Of a DNA stretch of 50,391 bases, positions 7,859 through 16,562 are shown in pieces (within the stretch, counting starts at the first letter, position 1; every line of letters begins with the position of its first letter). The stretch comes from an uncultured delta proteobacterium (GTDB lineage: Bacteria > Desulfobacterota > Desulfobulbia > Desulfobulbales > Desulfocapsaceae). The stretch spans positions 1-50,391 of the forward strand of contig CAIQWD010000110.1 of assembly GCA_903875445.1 (NCBI GenBank). The letters are read 5' to 3'. The notes below the pieces were generated by a model. The model saw nothing but the letters and a program-made list of their open reading frames with translations, did no database searches and had not been told where the DNA came from. A program made the translations under genes and the position numbers.

Positions 7859-8875
7859 TCATTTCCACCCCCGGTGCGCATTTTTTAAAACCAAGACAAA
7901 AAACGGGATACCGATGAGTGAGGTGACGATACCCGTGGGAATTTCAAAGTTGAACAACAACCGGGAAACATCGTCGACCACCAGCAGGTAGATGGCCCCG
8001 GTAAGAGCGGCGGCGGGCAGGAGCAGGCGATTATCCGGGCCGACGATCATCCGGCAGATATGGGGAATAATCAACCCGACCCAGCCGATCATGCCGCCGA
8101 TCACCACCGTGAGCGCACTTATCAATGTCGCCAGAAAGATGACGGTCAAGCGTACGCGGCCGACATTGATGCCAAGCGACTTGGCCTCTTCCTCACCCAT
8201 GCTCATGACGTTGAGCCTTCCGCCACCACAGATCAGGGTAACTATGCCGAGCAGCATGGGCAGGCTGACAATCCACAGGGTGCCTCCGTCCACCGCTGAA
8301 AGATTACCCATAAGCCAGTAGACAATGGCCGGCAACTGATTGGACGGATCGGCCGTGTACTTGATAATGGACAGCGAGGCGGTAAAAAAGGCGCCGCTGA
8401 TGATGCCGCCCAAAACCAGCATGATAATGGAATGGGTGCGGAACATGCGGGCAATGCCCATGGCCACCGCCACGGCGGCAAAACCGAAAATCAGGGTGGA
8501 AAACTGCACTACCAGCCAGCTTTTTGAGCAGATCATGCCGAGGGCCGCGCCGAAGGAGGCACCGGCCAAAACGCCGAGGAGGCCGGGCGAGACCAGGGGA
8601 TTGATAAACAGGGCTTGAAAGGCGGCACCGGCGATGGACAGTGAGGCGCCGATGAGGATTGCCGCCATGATGCGCGGCAAGCGGATGTCGAGGAGGATAT
8701 TGGCAAGGAGAACGCGCTTTTCTTCGGCAAGCCCAGTAAGACCGAGGATTTTCCAGCCGGCAAATTGACAAATCTCGGGAAGTGCTACCCGGTACTTACC
8801 AAGGTATAAAGAAACCAGGATAACGGCGAAAAGAAGCACGGCCAGTACCGGCAAGGCAAGGTTTTTCATTCTCAT
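7859..8875 (-). CDS. FecCD/BtuC-type ABC importer permease (MolB-like)
   Basis: 338 residues from the ATG at 8875, which overlaps the binding-protein stop as ATGA; a longer frame back to 9001 is unlikely because it lies inside that gene. About ten hydrophobic segments are visible, with the family's conserved patches LRLPRI-like (DIRLPRIMAA), GAAFQALFINPL and GWVGLIIPHICR. This fold imports metal chelates and cobalamin; the Haemophilus MolB protein of this family carries molybdate/tungstate. Substrate cannot be read from sequence, but the ModE-like sites upstream of the operons favour Mo/W oxyanions or their complexes. Confidence 0.93.
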   Translation of the reverse strand: MRMKNLALPVLAVLLFAVILVSLYLGKYRVALPEICQFAGWKILGLTGLAEEKRVLLANILLDIRLPRIMAAILIGASLSIAGAAFQALFINPLVSPGLLGVLAGASFGAALGMICSKSWLVVQFSTLIFGFAAVAVAMGIARMFRTHSIIMLVLGGIISGAFFTASLSIIKYTADPSNQLPAIVYWLMGNLSAVDGGTLWIVSLPMLLGIVTLICGGGRLNVMSMGEEEAKSLGINVGRVRLTVIFLATLISALTVVIGGMIGWVGLIIPHICRMIVGPDNRLLLPAAALTGAIYLLVVDDVSRLLFNFEIPTGIVTSLIGIPFFVLVLKNAHRGWK

Positions 8876-9951
8876 CGGTTGAGTACTTCCATGGCCTGGG
8901 CCTCGTTCAACTCGACACCAAGGAAGAGCTTGTAGAAGGCACGGGTCTCCGCCACCATATCGACGGGAAAGCGATCCGGATGGAGGAGACCGAGCAGCCA
9001 TTTGATCCCCAACAGCCGCATGAAGGAAGGTGGTCGATCAAACCAGTTAAAAGGCTCGTAGGGGATGAGGTAGACGCGCTTTTCCCGGACAGCCCGCAGG
9101 TTCTTCCAACGCGGATCGGTAAACACCGTGTCGAAAAAGGTTTTTTCTTTCACCAGAATCACTTCGGGATCATAGAGCAGCAATTGCTCCATGGAGATCT
9201 TCTCCATGCCGTAGTGATCAAGTTCCTCGCCCATATGGACATTGACGCCTCCGGCCAGGGGGATCAGTTCGGCATGGATGGACTTTCCTGGTTCTGTACT
9301 CAAACCATCGGTACCTTCGGCGTAATATACCCTGACTTTTTTGTCCTCGGGAATCTGGTCCACCATTGTCTTGGCCTGGTCCAGAACGATCCGGGCATAG
9401 TGATACAATTCCTCACCGCGCTCCTTCCGATTAGTGATGTCACCGATAAACCGCAGGGCCTCGGGATACTCTGAAATACTGCCCAGATGTATGGAAACCA
9501 TGGGAAAAGGCATGGATTCCATGGATTCGAGGAACTTTTGGTTAGTGGCGTCTTCCTTCCAGACCCAGTGGACCATAAAATCCGGTTTGACCTGGAGCAA
9601 CACCTCGCGATTGATCGTCCTGCCCTGGCCGGCCAGGCCGCCGATAACCGGCAGCTGGCGGTATTCCGGGACTGTGTAATTCTTTTCACCCTCCCAGAGC
9701 GGAAAATTCAACCCGGCAAGGATTTTCGGGTCAATGGCATAAAGCAGATAGGTGCCGGGTGGCGACACCGCCACCACCTTGGAAACAACATCGGGGATAG
9801 TCACCTTCCGGCCGCTCATATCGATGATCTCCCGGGTCTGCGCCGGAAGGGGAACAAGCAGAAGAGTAGCCAACAACATCAGTGGCAGGATACATGCCGG
9901 TTGTTTAGCCTTCCCACCAGCCAAGGAGGATAGCCATAGCGCTTTGCTCAT
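8872..9951 (-). CDS. Periplasmic substrate-binding protein, FepB/BtuF/MolA class
   Basis: 359 residues with a signal peptide (hydrophobic stretch CILPLMLLATLLLVPLPAQT, cleavage near residue 39). The mature part is a class III (helical-backbone) binding protein: DMSGRKVTIPDVVSKVVAVSP at the start and a C-terminal lobe with DPRWKNLRAVREKRVYLIP. It delivers ligand to the permease/ATPase pair encoded immediately downstream with overlapping genes. Family ligands include ferric siderophores, cobalamin, haem and, for MolA, molybdate/tungstate. There is no lipobox, so it is probably a soluble periplasmic protein. Confidence 0.92.
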   Translation of the reverse strand: MSKALWLSSLAGGKAKQPACILPLMLLATLLLVPLPAQTREIIDMSGRKVTIPDVVSKVVAVSPPGTYLLYAIDPKILAGLNFPLWEGEKNYTVPEYRQLPVIGGLAGQGRTINREVLLQVKPDFMVHWVWKEDATNQKFLESMESMPFPMVSIHLGSISEYPEALRFIGDITNRKERGEELYHYARIVLDQAKTMVDQIPEDKKVRVYYAEGTDGLSTEPGKSIHAELIPLAGGVNVHMGEELDHYGMEKISMEQLLLYDPEVILVKEKTFFDTVFTDPRWKNLRAVREKRVYLIPYEPFNWFDRPPSFMRLLGIKWLLGLLHPDRFPVDMVAETRAFYKLFLGVELNEAQAMEVLNR

Positions 9952-9990
9952 TTCGTGACTCCCGATCTGAATAAATTTTCAACCAATTTC

Positions 9991-10566
9991 TCAGCCCACA
10001 ACCCGGTAATAATCAGTTGCCAGAGAACAAGGTATACAAAGGATCTGCTCCCCGGATTTTACCTCCCGGCCATCCATAATGGTTTCGCCGCATTTGACAC
10101 AGGGCAGGCGGCTCAGCGGTTTGCCCGGCAGGTCTTCCGGTCGGAGCGCAACCTCCACCTTGGTGATGGAGAACAACTCTTCTTCCGGCAGGGTGGCAAA
10201 ATCAGGTTGTTCGCCGCTGTCGCTTTCGCCTGGCTTTCGATTTCCTTTAATCACCACTCTGGCTGCCTGGCTGGTTTCCAGGTTGATAAAGGTGGCCGCC
10301 ATCTTGCCGTAGTAGCGGATTTTCATGGTACGTTTCCCCGGACGGCAACCGGTCAGGGCCATAATGGCATCGGTGGTGCAACGATCGATCTCGACAAAAA
10401 CCATGAGTTTCTTTCTATCCTCGCCCTTCGGGTCGCTGATGCCGATCCGCCGCAGGCCGCTCATGGTCATGCGGGTGCCTATCCTGATGCCATGACAGAT
10501 ATCGCCGTGAAATTTCCCGGCCTGTTCGACAAGTTCCTCATAGGTACCGAAATAGGGGGTATTCAT
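9991..10566 (-). CDS. FmdE family protein with zinc ribbon (copy 1)
   Basis: 191 residues. An FmdE (formylmethanofuran dehydrogenase subunit E) domain spans about 10-110, with FHGDICHGIRIG, VEIDRCTTDAI, TGC and GKMAATF. A zinc ribbon ends the protein (CVKCGETI...CIPC). FmdE was named from methanogen Mo/W formylmethanofuran dehydrogenase operons, but in bacteria it occurs without that enzyme and its function is unknown. Here it sits between the DUF364 gene and the ABC binding-protein gene, in a region with ModE-like sites, so a role in handling Mo/W is plausible but inferred. Start after AAGGAGAAACA. A paralogue lies at 17405-18034. Confidence 0.92.
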   Translation of the reverse strand: MNTPYFGTYEELVEQAGKFHGDICHGIRIGTRMTMSGLRRIGISDPKGEDRKKLMVFVEIDRCTTDAIMALTGCRPGKRTMKIRYYGKMAATFINLETSQAARVVIKGNRKPGESDSGEQPDFATLPEEELFSITKVEVALRPEDLPGKPLSRLPCVKCGETIMDGREVKSGEQILCIPCSLATDYYRVVG

Positions 10567-10581
10567 TGTTTCTCCTTTTTT

Positions 10582-11535
10582 TTAATAAGAACGCATCAAT
10601 CCCAGTTGACTGAGTCGCGGGACATTGAGCAGATTGATTTTTCGCATGCAGCCGGCAAACAACCGATAACCGCCGCCGCCCTCGGCCAGCAACTCCAGGG
10701 CGTGGTCGCTGTCGGTCACCATGGCCGTGCCGACCAGGGCCACATTGCGGCGAAAAAGCGGCTCAGGGATGAAACCTGCGGTCGGCCCAACCACGGCGAT
10801 AGCCGCATCCGGCGCGAGCAGGTCGAGCAGGCCCTGGATACTGCCATTGGCGATGGTCGCACCGGTGAAAACGGCGGTTTCGCAGCTGGCCAAGGTCTCG
10901 GCGGTTTGCTCCGGCGACACGAAGGTGCCGTATCCGGCTGCGGCCTCGGCTCTGGTCTCCTTCTTGTGGTCAATGATGGTAACACTGGCCGGTTGCAGTT
11001 GCCGCAAGCGCTTCAACAGCGGAATGATCGCCCCAACCATACAGACCCGCCGCCCTTGAAACATGGTCTTCATGGCCGATAGATCGTCACCGTCGTCAAG
11101 GCGATAGCGACCGGTGTCGAACAGGGAAGCGGAAAGCGCATTCATGGTGGCCAGGCGGATGAGTCCGGCGAAGGGATGGGCCAAATCGCCGCGCAACACC
11201 TCCTCGACCCGCATGCCCCGGACAGTCGGTGAACCGCCCTTGAGAATGCGTTGCCCGGCATTTTTTACGACCTCGGGCGGAGTGTAGGCTACCCCACCCC
11301 AACCGTTTTCAAGCTTCACTCCGGTGAAAAAGACTCCCACCACCAGCCGTTCGAGCACCAGCCCATTCAGGGTAGCCGCGTACAATTGGCGGAGTATGGT
11401 TTCGGCCTCGTCGAGGATTGGGGCAGCCCCGCAAGCCGTGCGGTCATCCTTTTCGTCGGAGTGGTTATTGTCGCCTAGGTACGACAGCGGTGATTGCAAC
11501 GAAGCCATGGTCAGCTTTTCCGGAAGGTGATCCAT
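10582..11535 (-). CDS. DUF364/DUF4213 putative heavy-metal chelation protein
   Basis: 317 residues. The N-terminal part (about 40-120) fits DUF4213 and the C-terminal part (about 150-290) fits DUF364, a Rossmann-like domain annotated as putative heavy-metal chelation (VCMVGAIIPLLKRL, VTIIDHKKE, VFTGATIANGSI, VVGPTAGFIPEPLF). Family members are often encoded near FmdE and molybdenum-related genes. The ATG at 11535 overlaps the methyltransferase end at 11511; a second ATG at 11508 would avoid the overlap. It is 15 bases upstream of the FmdE gene. No catalytic role is known for the family. Confidence 0.85.
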   Translation of the reverse strand: MDHLPEKLTMASLQSPLSYLGDNNHSDEKDDRTACGAAPILDEAETILRQLYAATLNGLVLERLVVGVFFTGVKLENGWGGVAYTPPEVVKNAGQRILKGGSPTVRGMRVEEVLRGDLAHPFAGLIRLATMNALSASLFDTGRYRLDDGDDLSAMKTMFQGRRVCMVGAIIPLLKRLRQLQPASVTIIDHKKETRAEAAAGYGTFVSPEQTAETLASCETAVFTGATIANGSIQGLLDLLAPDAAIAVVGPTAGFIPEPLFRRNVALVGTAMVTDSDHALELLAEGGGGYRLFAGCMRKINLLNVPRLSQLGLMRSY

Positions 11536-12128
11536 AGGCCCTCGTCGCTGCGATTGACCGCGAAGGGGTCGATTGCAGCCGCTGTTAATGCTTCGATATA
11601 ATGCTGGTTGTCATGCCGAGGCGGCCTTCGATCTTTGTTTTGCCATTCCGGATGTTGCCGCCGCATCCGTTCCTCCACTTCGGCCCGGGTTCGCGGATCA
11701 CCGAGTCCGCCGCCGATATACGCACACCCCCCGGGGCGAAGCACTCGATGAATCTCGCCAAAGGCCGTGGCCAAATCGTCCCAGAACGGAACCGAACCGC
11801 GACTGACCACCAGATCGACGGAGGCATCATCTAGGGGAATGGCCTGTACCCGGCCGTGCAAGGTCCGTGCGTGGAGCCGACGACCGAAGTTTGCGATGTT
11901 TTCCTCGGCGCATTGCAGCATCTCCGGCGACTGGTCGAAAAAAATGAACTCAAGTGTCGTAATCCGGGCCAGGGCCAAGCCCAAATAACCACCGCCGCAG
12001 CCGACATCGAGGCAGTTCCCGGTGGTAATGCCGGTTGCAGCAACGATGCGGTTGGCGTAGTAGGCGTAGATCGAGGCGTTGACACCGAGGGCGATGCTGT
12101 TGTAGGTAGTGACTTCCGATACGTTCAT
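11511..12128 (-). CDS. Class I SAM-dependent methyltransferase
   Basis: About 205 residues from the ATG at 12128 (MNVSEVTTYNS); a TTG at 12188 inside the receptor gene end would give 225 residues. It has motif I LDVGCGGGYLGLALA, an FFDQSPEML acidic loop, VVSRGSVPFWDDL (motif IV region) and HRVLRPGGCAYIGG. This is the Methyltransf_11-type fold that methylates small molecules. The acceptor is unknown. It lies between a TonB receptor gene and the DUF364 gene with overlapping ends, so it belongs to the uptake operon; methylation of a metallophore or cofactor is conceivable. Confidence 0.9.
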   Translation of the reverse strand: MNVSEVTTYNSIALGVNASIYAYYANRIVAATGITTGNCLDVGCGGGYLGLALARITTLEFIFFDQSPEMLQCAEENIANFGRRLHARTLHGRVQAIPLDDASVDLVVSRGSVPFWDDLATAFGEIHRVLRPGGCAYIGGGLGDPRTRAEVEERMRRQHPEWQNKDRRPPRHDNQHYIEALTAAAIDPFAVNRSDEGLWITFRKS

Positions 12129-12175
12129 GTTTGTCGATGCTCCACTGTTTCCTTTACCATGAAAAGGAGCGGATA

Positions 12176-14254
12176 TTAAAAGGCCCAAGACAATTCCAGA
12201 CCGACAGTTCGCCCCCGATCCGGGTAGTAGCCGGTTACATAGCGGGTCGAATAGTTATCATCGCCAAGGTTGCGACCGAAGAGCGTCGCGGTAAGCAAGG
12301 TCGCGCCGATCTGAAAGTCGTGCTGGATGTTGGCGTCGATTCGGGTGTAATCGCCGATGCCATCGACATTGCTCACGCCCATCGGGCTGCTGGTGCTGGT
12401 CCATTTATCCACTTGCTTGACGGAGAGGTTGGCACGGTAGGCGTTCCACTGGTAGCCAAGGGTCAGGCCGAAAAGATTTTCCGGCGTGGAGAAGCCCAGG
12501 GCATTGGTGGTAATGCCGTTACTGGTGCTTTCACCATCGAGCATATGGGTCCAGCTTATTTTGTAGGTGAAATCCTTGTCGATAGTACCTTTAGCCAGCA
12601 ATTCCAATCCCCGTCGCAGTTCGTCCGATTCGGTGTAGTAATAGTATGTGGCGCCATTGGCTACATAGGTGGTGGAAGTGGCGGTCTTACCATTTTCGGT
12701 ATCAATATCAAACCAGTTGATGGCCGGTTGGAACCACGGCGCAAATGCTGCCTCCACACCGATTTCGATTCGTTCCTGCCGTTCTGCTTGCAGTGGGCTG
12801 GTCTTGGGGAGCGGTCGCATGTCAAAATCGCCGGATGTGCCCTGATCGCCATGATAGTAACGGCCGCTCACCGAATAGATGTCGGTGATCCGCCAGCGGC
12901 TGCCGAAGGCAAAGATCTTTGCCGGATCCATATCGACATCGTTATTGGCGGTGTTCGCAGTCGCTTGTGTGCTCGAATTATCAATGTGTTTGAAATCCTC
13001 GCGAAAACCTCCGTCGAAGAGCAATTTATCCCCGAAAAATTTCTGCTCCACCGAGGTGGACCAGCCGGTAATGCTGGTATCATACCGGTTGTAGGCATTA
13101 CTGAGATTTGGGCCGAAACCGGTACTCGTTGATAGCTGCCCGCCAAGTTGGATCAGGGTGTCGCCGAACCTGGCGTTATGCCGCAGGCCGATGCCGCTGG
13201 AATCTTCTGCGTACTCACGGACCGTCGAAACGCTGGAGGTAAAAGAACCGTTGTGTTCCTCCTGATCATAGAGGGTCTTGAACACATTGAGCAGAGTCGT
13301 CTGACCGGCAGTCCATTGCATCGCCATATCGCCCGAATAGATGGTGGTTTTCAGGGGGTCGTAGTACCATTTATCCGCCATGAGCGCGCCGGTGGCACTC
13401 ACACCGCGCTGCATTTCCAGGGTGCCCGAGTCTTTGTAGACCATCATGTTGACATTCAATTTGCCGAAGGCAAAACCAGTGCTGCCCATGCCACCTTCCG
13501 AACTGCGACCATCATACCAGCTGTCTTCACTGGGACGATCCATCTTGGCCGCCAAAGCGGCCAGATATCCGGTAACCGGCCCATCCCCCTCAAGCCGGGT
13601 CCCGACCCACAGGCTCTCGCTCGTCTCCACCGGCTGACCACCATTGGCCTTTTCAGCCGAGGCGGTCAGCGTTGCCTCTGTCGTTTTCGGCTGCTTGGTG
13701 CGGATGATAATAAACCCGGTATTGATACCCGAGCCTGAATTGGAGGCACCAATAGGAATGGACGGCCCCAGAGTCAGTGAGGTTGCACCGCGAACGACCT
13801 GTACTTCCTCAATGGCCGCGATGGGAAATTTATACAAGATCCGGTTGGACGAAGGTGGTAGGACCGCGCCGTCGATAATGTAGGTGAAGGTGCCGCCGCC
13901 GCGTTCCTCAATAATAAAGGGGCTTCTCCGTCCTTGATAAATGAGATTGACACCGGTGGCCTTTTGCAGCAGATCAAAAACATTTTCCGGATGCAGGGCC
14001 TTGATATCCTTTTCCGTGAACACCTCAGTACCGGAACGGGCAGAGGCCTCGACACGGTAGAGATTGGTAGTGCTGTCAGCTTTGAGGTCTTCCCTTTGGG
14101 TATCGGCCACTCCTTCGACAACGATCGGTTTGAGCTGCTGCTGGGTGGCCTCAGTCTGTGCCGTTTCCGCGGCACCGGCTGCTGTACAGGTTGTCAGCAA
14201 CAGAACTGCGGCAAACCGACCCCTGCGCTCCCATGAGTTTTGACGGTATTGCAT
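12176..14254 (-). CDS. TonB-dependent outer-membrane receptor (operon A)
   Basis: 692 residues. Signal peptide (about 1-28, AAVLLLTTCTAAGAAE), a TonB-box-like KPIVVEG near residue 42, a plug domain (about 70-205, with VFDLLQKATGVN and IEEVQVVRG), then a beta-barrel ending in an aromatic residue (VGLELSWAF), as outer-membrane proteins do. Start after AAGGAGGGAGG. Receptors of this type import metal chelates, cobalamin or other scarce ligands using TonB. It is 20 bases downstream of the molybdopterin-domain gene and is the second gene of the operon preceded by the best ModE-like site in the window. Confidence 0.95.
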   Translation of the reverse strand: MQYRQNSWERRGRFAAVLLLTTCTAAGAAETAQTEATQQQLKPIVVEGVADTQREDLKADSTTNLYRVEASARSGTEVFTEKDIKALHPENVFDLLQKATGVNLIYQGRRSPFIIEERGGGTFTYIIDGAVLPPSSNRILYKFPIAAIEEVQVVRGATSLTLGPSIPIGASNSGSGINTGFIIIRTKQPKTTEATLTASAEKANGGQPVETSESLWVGTRLEGDGPVTGYLAALAAKMDRPSEDSWYDGRSSEGGMGSTGFAFGKLNVNMMVYKDSGTLEMQRGVSATGALMADKWYYDPLKTTIYSGDMAMQWTAGQTTLLNVFKTLYDQEEHNGSFTSSVSTVREYAEDSSGIGLRHNARFGDTLIQLGGQLSTSTGFGPNLSNAYNRYDTSITGWSTSVEQKFFGDKLLFDGGFREDFKHIDNSSTQATANTANNDVDMDPAKIFAFGSRWRITDIYSVSGRYYHGDQGTSGDFDMRPLPKTSPLQAERQERIEIGVEAAFAPWFQPAINWFDIDTENGKTATSTTYVANGATYYYYTESDELRRGLELLAKGTIDKDFTYKISWTHMLDGESTSNGITTNALGFSTPENLFGLTLGYQWNAYRANLSVKQVDKWTSTSSPMGVSNVDGIGDYTRIDANIQHDFQIGATLLTATLFGRNLGDDNYSTRYVTGYYPDRGRTVGLELSWAF

Positions 14255-14274
14255 TCCCTCCCTCCTTATACTTT

Positions 14275-14763
14275 TTAATCAACCATGACGATTTCGATAT
14301 TTTTCAAGCGTTTTACATACCTCGGACCGGAGAGATGATCGCGAGCCGAAAGGAGATCGACCTCGTCACCTTCTTCGTAGAGCGGGTTACCGTTTTTCTC
14401 AAACAACACCACGATGCTGTCGCCATTCGGGGAATTGAAAATTTCCTGCCAGGAAAAAACCGCTTTGTAGCCATCATCGGAAGCGGCAATCACGTACATT
14501 TTTTTGGTATCGTTGTGGTCGGTCACCACTACCTTTGCTCGATTGATGATATCGGCAAGTAAAATTCCCCGGCAATTGCCGATCTGACCTTTGGGCTCGC
14601 CGCTGCCACAGATCATCGGTCGGTTTTCCAGATCGAGGATATCCATGGCACGGAGTTGCTCTATCCCGAGAACTAGGGGAGAGGTCACCCTGCCCGAGAT
14701 GCGGAGGTAGGATCTCGTATCGGTTGCCATCGTGTCGTTGTCAGTTTCGTCCGTCACCTTCAT
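14275..14763 (-). CDS. Small molybdopterin-binding oxidoreductase-domain protein
   Basis: 162 residues from the ATG at 14763, set by AAAAGGAGG seven bases upstream. It consists of one sulfite-oxidase-type molybdopterin-binding domain (PF00174 family): LRISGRVTSPLVLGIEQL, then MICGSGEPKGQIGNCRGILLAD, in which C52 is the best candidate for the Mo-ligating cysteine, and a C-terminal GDSIVVLFEKNG. Known enzymes of the family are larger and often exported; this one has no signal peptide and no partner domains. As first gene of an operon with a ModE-like site it may be a Mo-cofactor-binding or sensing protein. That function is inference. Confidence 0.82.
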   Translation of the reverse strand: MKVTDETDNDTMATDTRSYLRISGRVTSPLVLGIEQLRAMDILDLENRPMICGSGEPKGQIGNCRGILLADIINRAKVVVTDHNDTKKMYVIAASDDGYKAVFSWQEIFNSPNGDSIVVLFEKNGNPLYEEGDEVDLLSARDHLSGPRYVKRLKNIEIVMVD

Positions 14764-15083
14764 GCTGCCTCCTTTTGTAACCTCACGGTTCAAGAAAAAA
14801 ACCGAACACACCTGAATCCCATAAATAAAGAAATGCTGCCGGTTTTTCCAGTTTTGCTTTCTTAGCGTTATGTAGTTAACCCCATAACGACGCTAGAGCA
14901 ATTTTGGCGCCAGCTGCAAAAATATATATATCACGAGTATTATCGATTTGTTAAATATAGGTTCTCGAAGACTGCATCAGACGGAGAAGGCAATCCTATC
15001 CTTACAGAAATGGAGAGAATCCGACAATTCTTGTACCTCTTCCTTCATTTTTGTCGAACTTTTAAAAAATGCACCCAAGTCCG
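14764..15083. other. Promoter region of operon A
   Basis: 320 bases between the aldehyde dehydrogenase stop and the molybdopterin-domain gene. Besides the ModE-like site at 14866-14889 it has an AT-rich run (ATATATATAT near 14922-14932). I see no gene and no clear rho-independent terminator for the upstream operon, so read-through from operon B is possible. Confidence 0.5.
14866..14889. promoter_or_regulatory. ModE-box-like operator of operon A
   Basis: CGTTAT (14866-14871) and its exact inverse ATAACG (14884-14889) are separated by 12 bases. As I recall it, the Escherichia coli modA operator has the same half-sites with the same 12-base spacing. The site is about 100 bases upstream of the first operon A gene and fits the ModE-type regulator encoded at 20435. 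Two looser copies with identical geometry occur at 20076-20099 and 20300-20323. Confidence 0.72.
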
Positions 15084-16547
15084 CTACCTGTCGATGCCTC
15101 CCAAACAGAGGTATTTGATCTCAAGGTACTCATCCAAGCCGTATTTCGAGCCCTCCCGTCCATTACCGGATTCCTTGATGCCGCCAAACGGCGCCATTTC
15201 GTTGGAGACCAAGCCCTCATTGATACCGACGATGCCGTATTCCAAGGCCTCCGCCACTCGCCAGACACGACCGATATCCCGTGAGTAGAAATAGGATGCC
15301 AGGCCATGCTCGGTATCGTTGGCCATGGCGATGGCCTCCTCCTCGGTGCTAAAGGAAAAGATCGGCGCCACCGGACCAAAGATCTCCTCGTGAAAAATGC
15401 GCATACTCGGGTTGACACCTGTAAGAACCGTCGGTTCGACAAAACCCGGTCCAAGGGACGATAAGCCACCACCGACAAGGATCTTGGCGCCTTTGGCCAA
15501 TGCATCGTCAATCAGGGCAAGAACGTTTTGCGCCGCTCCCCGGTCGATCAACGGCCCGATAGTCACGCCCTGGTCCATGCCATCCCCGAGGACAAGTTTA
15601 TTTTTAACCGCTTCCACCAGTTTCTCGGTAAACACTTGGTATACCTCCGCCTGCACCAGGAAGCGGTTGCTGCAGACACAGGTCTGTCCGGCATTACGGT
15701 ATTTGGAAGCCATCGCTCCTTGAACTGCCGCATCGATATCGGCATCGGCAAAAACAATGAAAGGAGCATTGCCGCCAAGTTCCATCGTTGTTCTCTTTAC
15801 CGTCCCGGCACACGCCGCCATCAAGTGTTTGCCGACGGAGGTGGACCCGGTAAAGGTCAGTTTTCGCACCTTTTTGCCGGCGGTCAATTCTTCGCCGATT
15901 TCGGAGGTTTTGCCTGCCAGGATATTTATCACCCCCGGTGGAATGCCCGCCCGTATCGCCAGTTCGGCAAGGGCCAGGGCGGAAAGCGGAGTGGCGTTGG
16001 CCGGCTTGCAGACCACGGTACAGCCTGCCGCCAGGGCCGGAGCAATCTTTCGAGTGAGCATGGCATTGGGGAAATTCCAAGGGGTAATACAGGCGACCAC
16101 GCCCAACGGTTGTTTGATGCAGACCAAGCGTCGGCTGCGGTCGGGGCCCGGAATGGTATCGCCATAGACTCGTTTGGCTTCTTCGGCAAACCACTCGACA
16201 TAGCTGGCCCCGTAAAGAATTTCACCCCTGGCCTCGGCCAGGGGTTTGCCCATTTCCGAGGTGAGAAGGATCGCCAGGTCCTCCTGATTGGCAAGGATCA
16301 ATTGGTACCAGGCCCGCAGCAGGGCAGCTCGCTCCTTGGCCGGTCGGTCGCGCCATAACAAAAAGGCGGCTGCCGCCGCATCGATGGCCCGACGGGTCTC
16401 TTCTTTTCCGCACCTTGATACCGAGGCAAGTATCCCGCCGGTTGCCGGATTCCTGACAGCAAAGGTTTCTTTGCCGGCAGCTTCGACCCATTTCCCGTCA
16501 ATCATAGCCCTGGTCTGCAACAGCGTCATATCCTTCAGGTTCAACAT
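15084..16547 (-). CDS. gabD: NAD(P)-dependent succinate-semialdehyde dehydrogenase family
   Basis: 487 residues, full length for the aldehyde dehydrogenase superfamily. Seen: PWNFPNAM, cofactor-binding FTGSTSVGK, general-base Glu in MELGGNAPF, catalytic Cys in NAGQTCVCSNR, and the GabD-typical PFGGIKESGNGREGSKYGLDEY end. It should oxidise succinate semialdehyde or a related aldehyde to the acid in the cytosol. It follows the methyltransferase gene by 15 bases on the same strand, so it is the last gene of operon B. That is an odd place for a central-metabolism enzyme; the true substrate could be specific to this locus. Confidence 0.88.
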   Translation of the reverse strand: MLNLKDMTLLQTRAMIDGKWVEAAGKETFAVRNPATGGILASVSRCGKEETRRAIDAAAAAFLLWRDRPAKERAALLRAWYQLILANQEDLAILLTSEMGKPLAEARGEILYGASYVEWFAEEAKRVYGDTIPGPDRSRRLVCIKQPLGVVACITPWNFPNAMLTRKIAPALAAGCTVVCKPANATPLSALALAELAIRAGIPPGVINILAGKTSEIGEELTAGKKVRKLTFTGSTSVGKHLMAACAGTVKRTTMELGGNAPFIVFADADIDAAVQGAMASKYRNAGQTCVCSNRFLVQAEVYQVFTEKLVEAVKNKLVLGDGMDQGVTIGPLIDRGAAQNVLALIDDALAKGAKILVGGGLSSLGPGFVEPTVLTGVNPSMRIFHEEIFGPVAPIFSFSTEEEAIAMANDTEHGLASYFYSRDIGRVWRVAEALEYGIVGINEGLVSNEMAPFGGIKESGNGREGSKYGLDEYLEIKYLCLGGIDR

Positions 16548-16562
16548 GGTGTTTCCTTTATT

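Noticed and set aside
9955-11082. Plus-strand frame of 375 codons
   Set aside because: Antisense shadow of the FmdE and DUF364 genes.
12131-13132. Plus-strand frame of 333 codons
   Set aside because: Antisense shadow of the TonB receptor gene.
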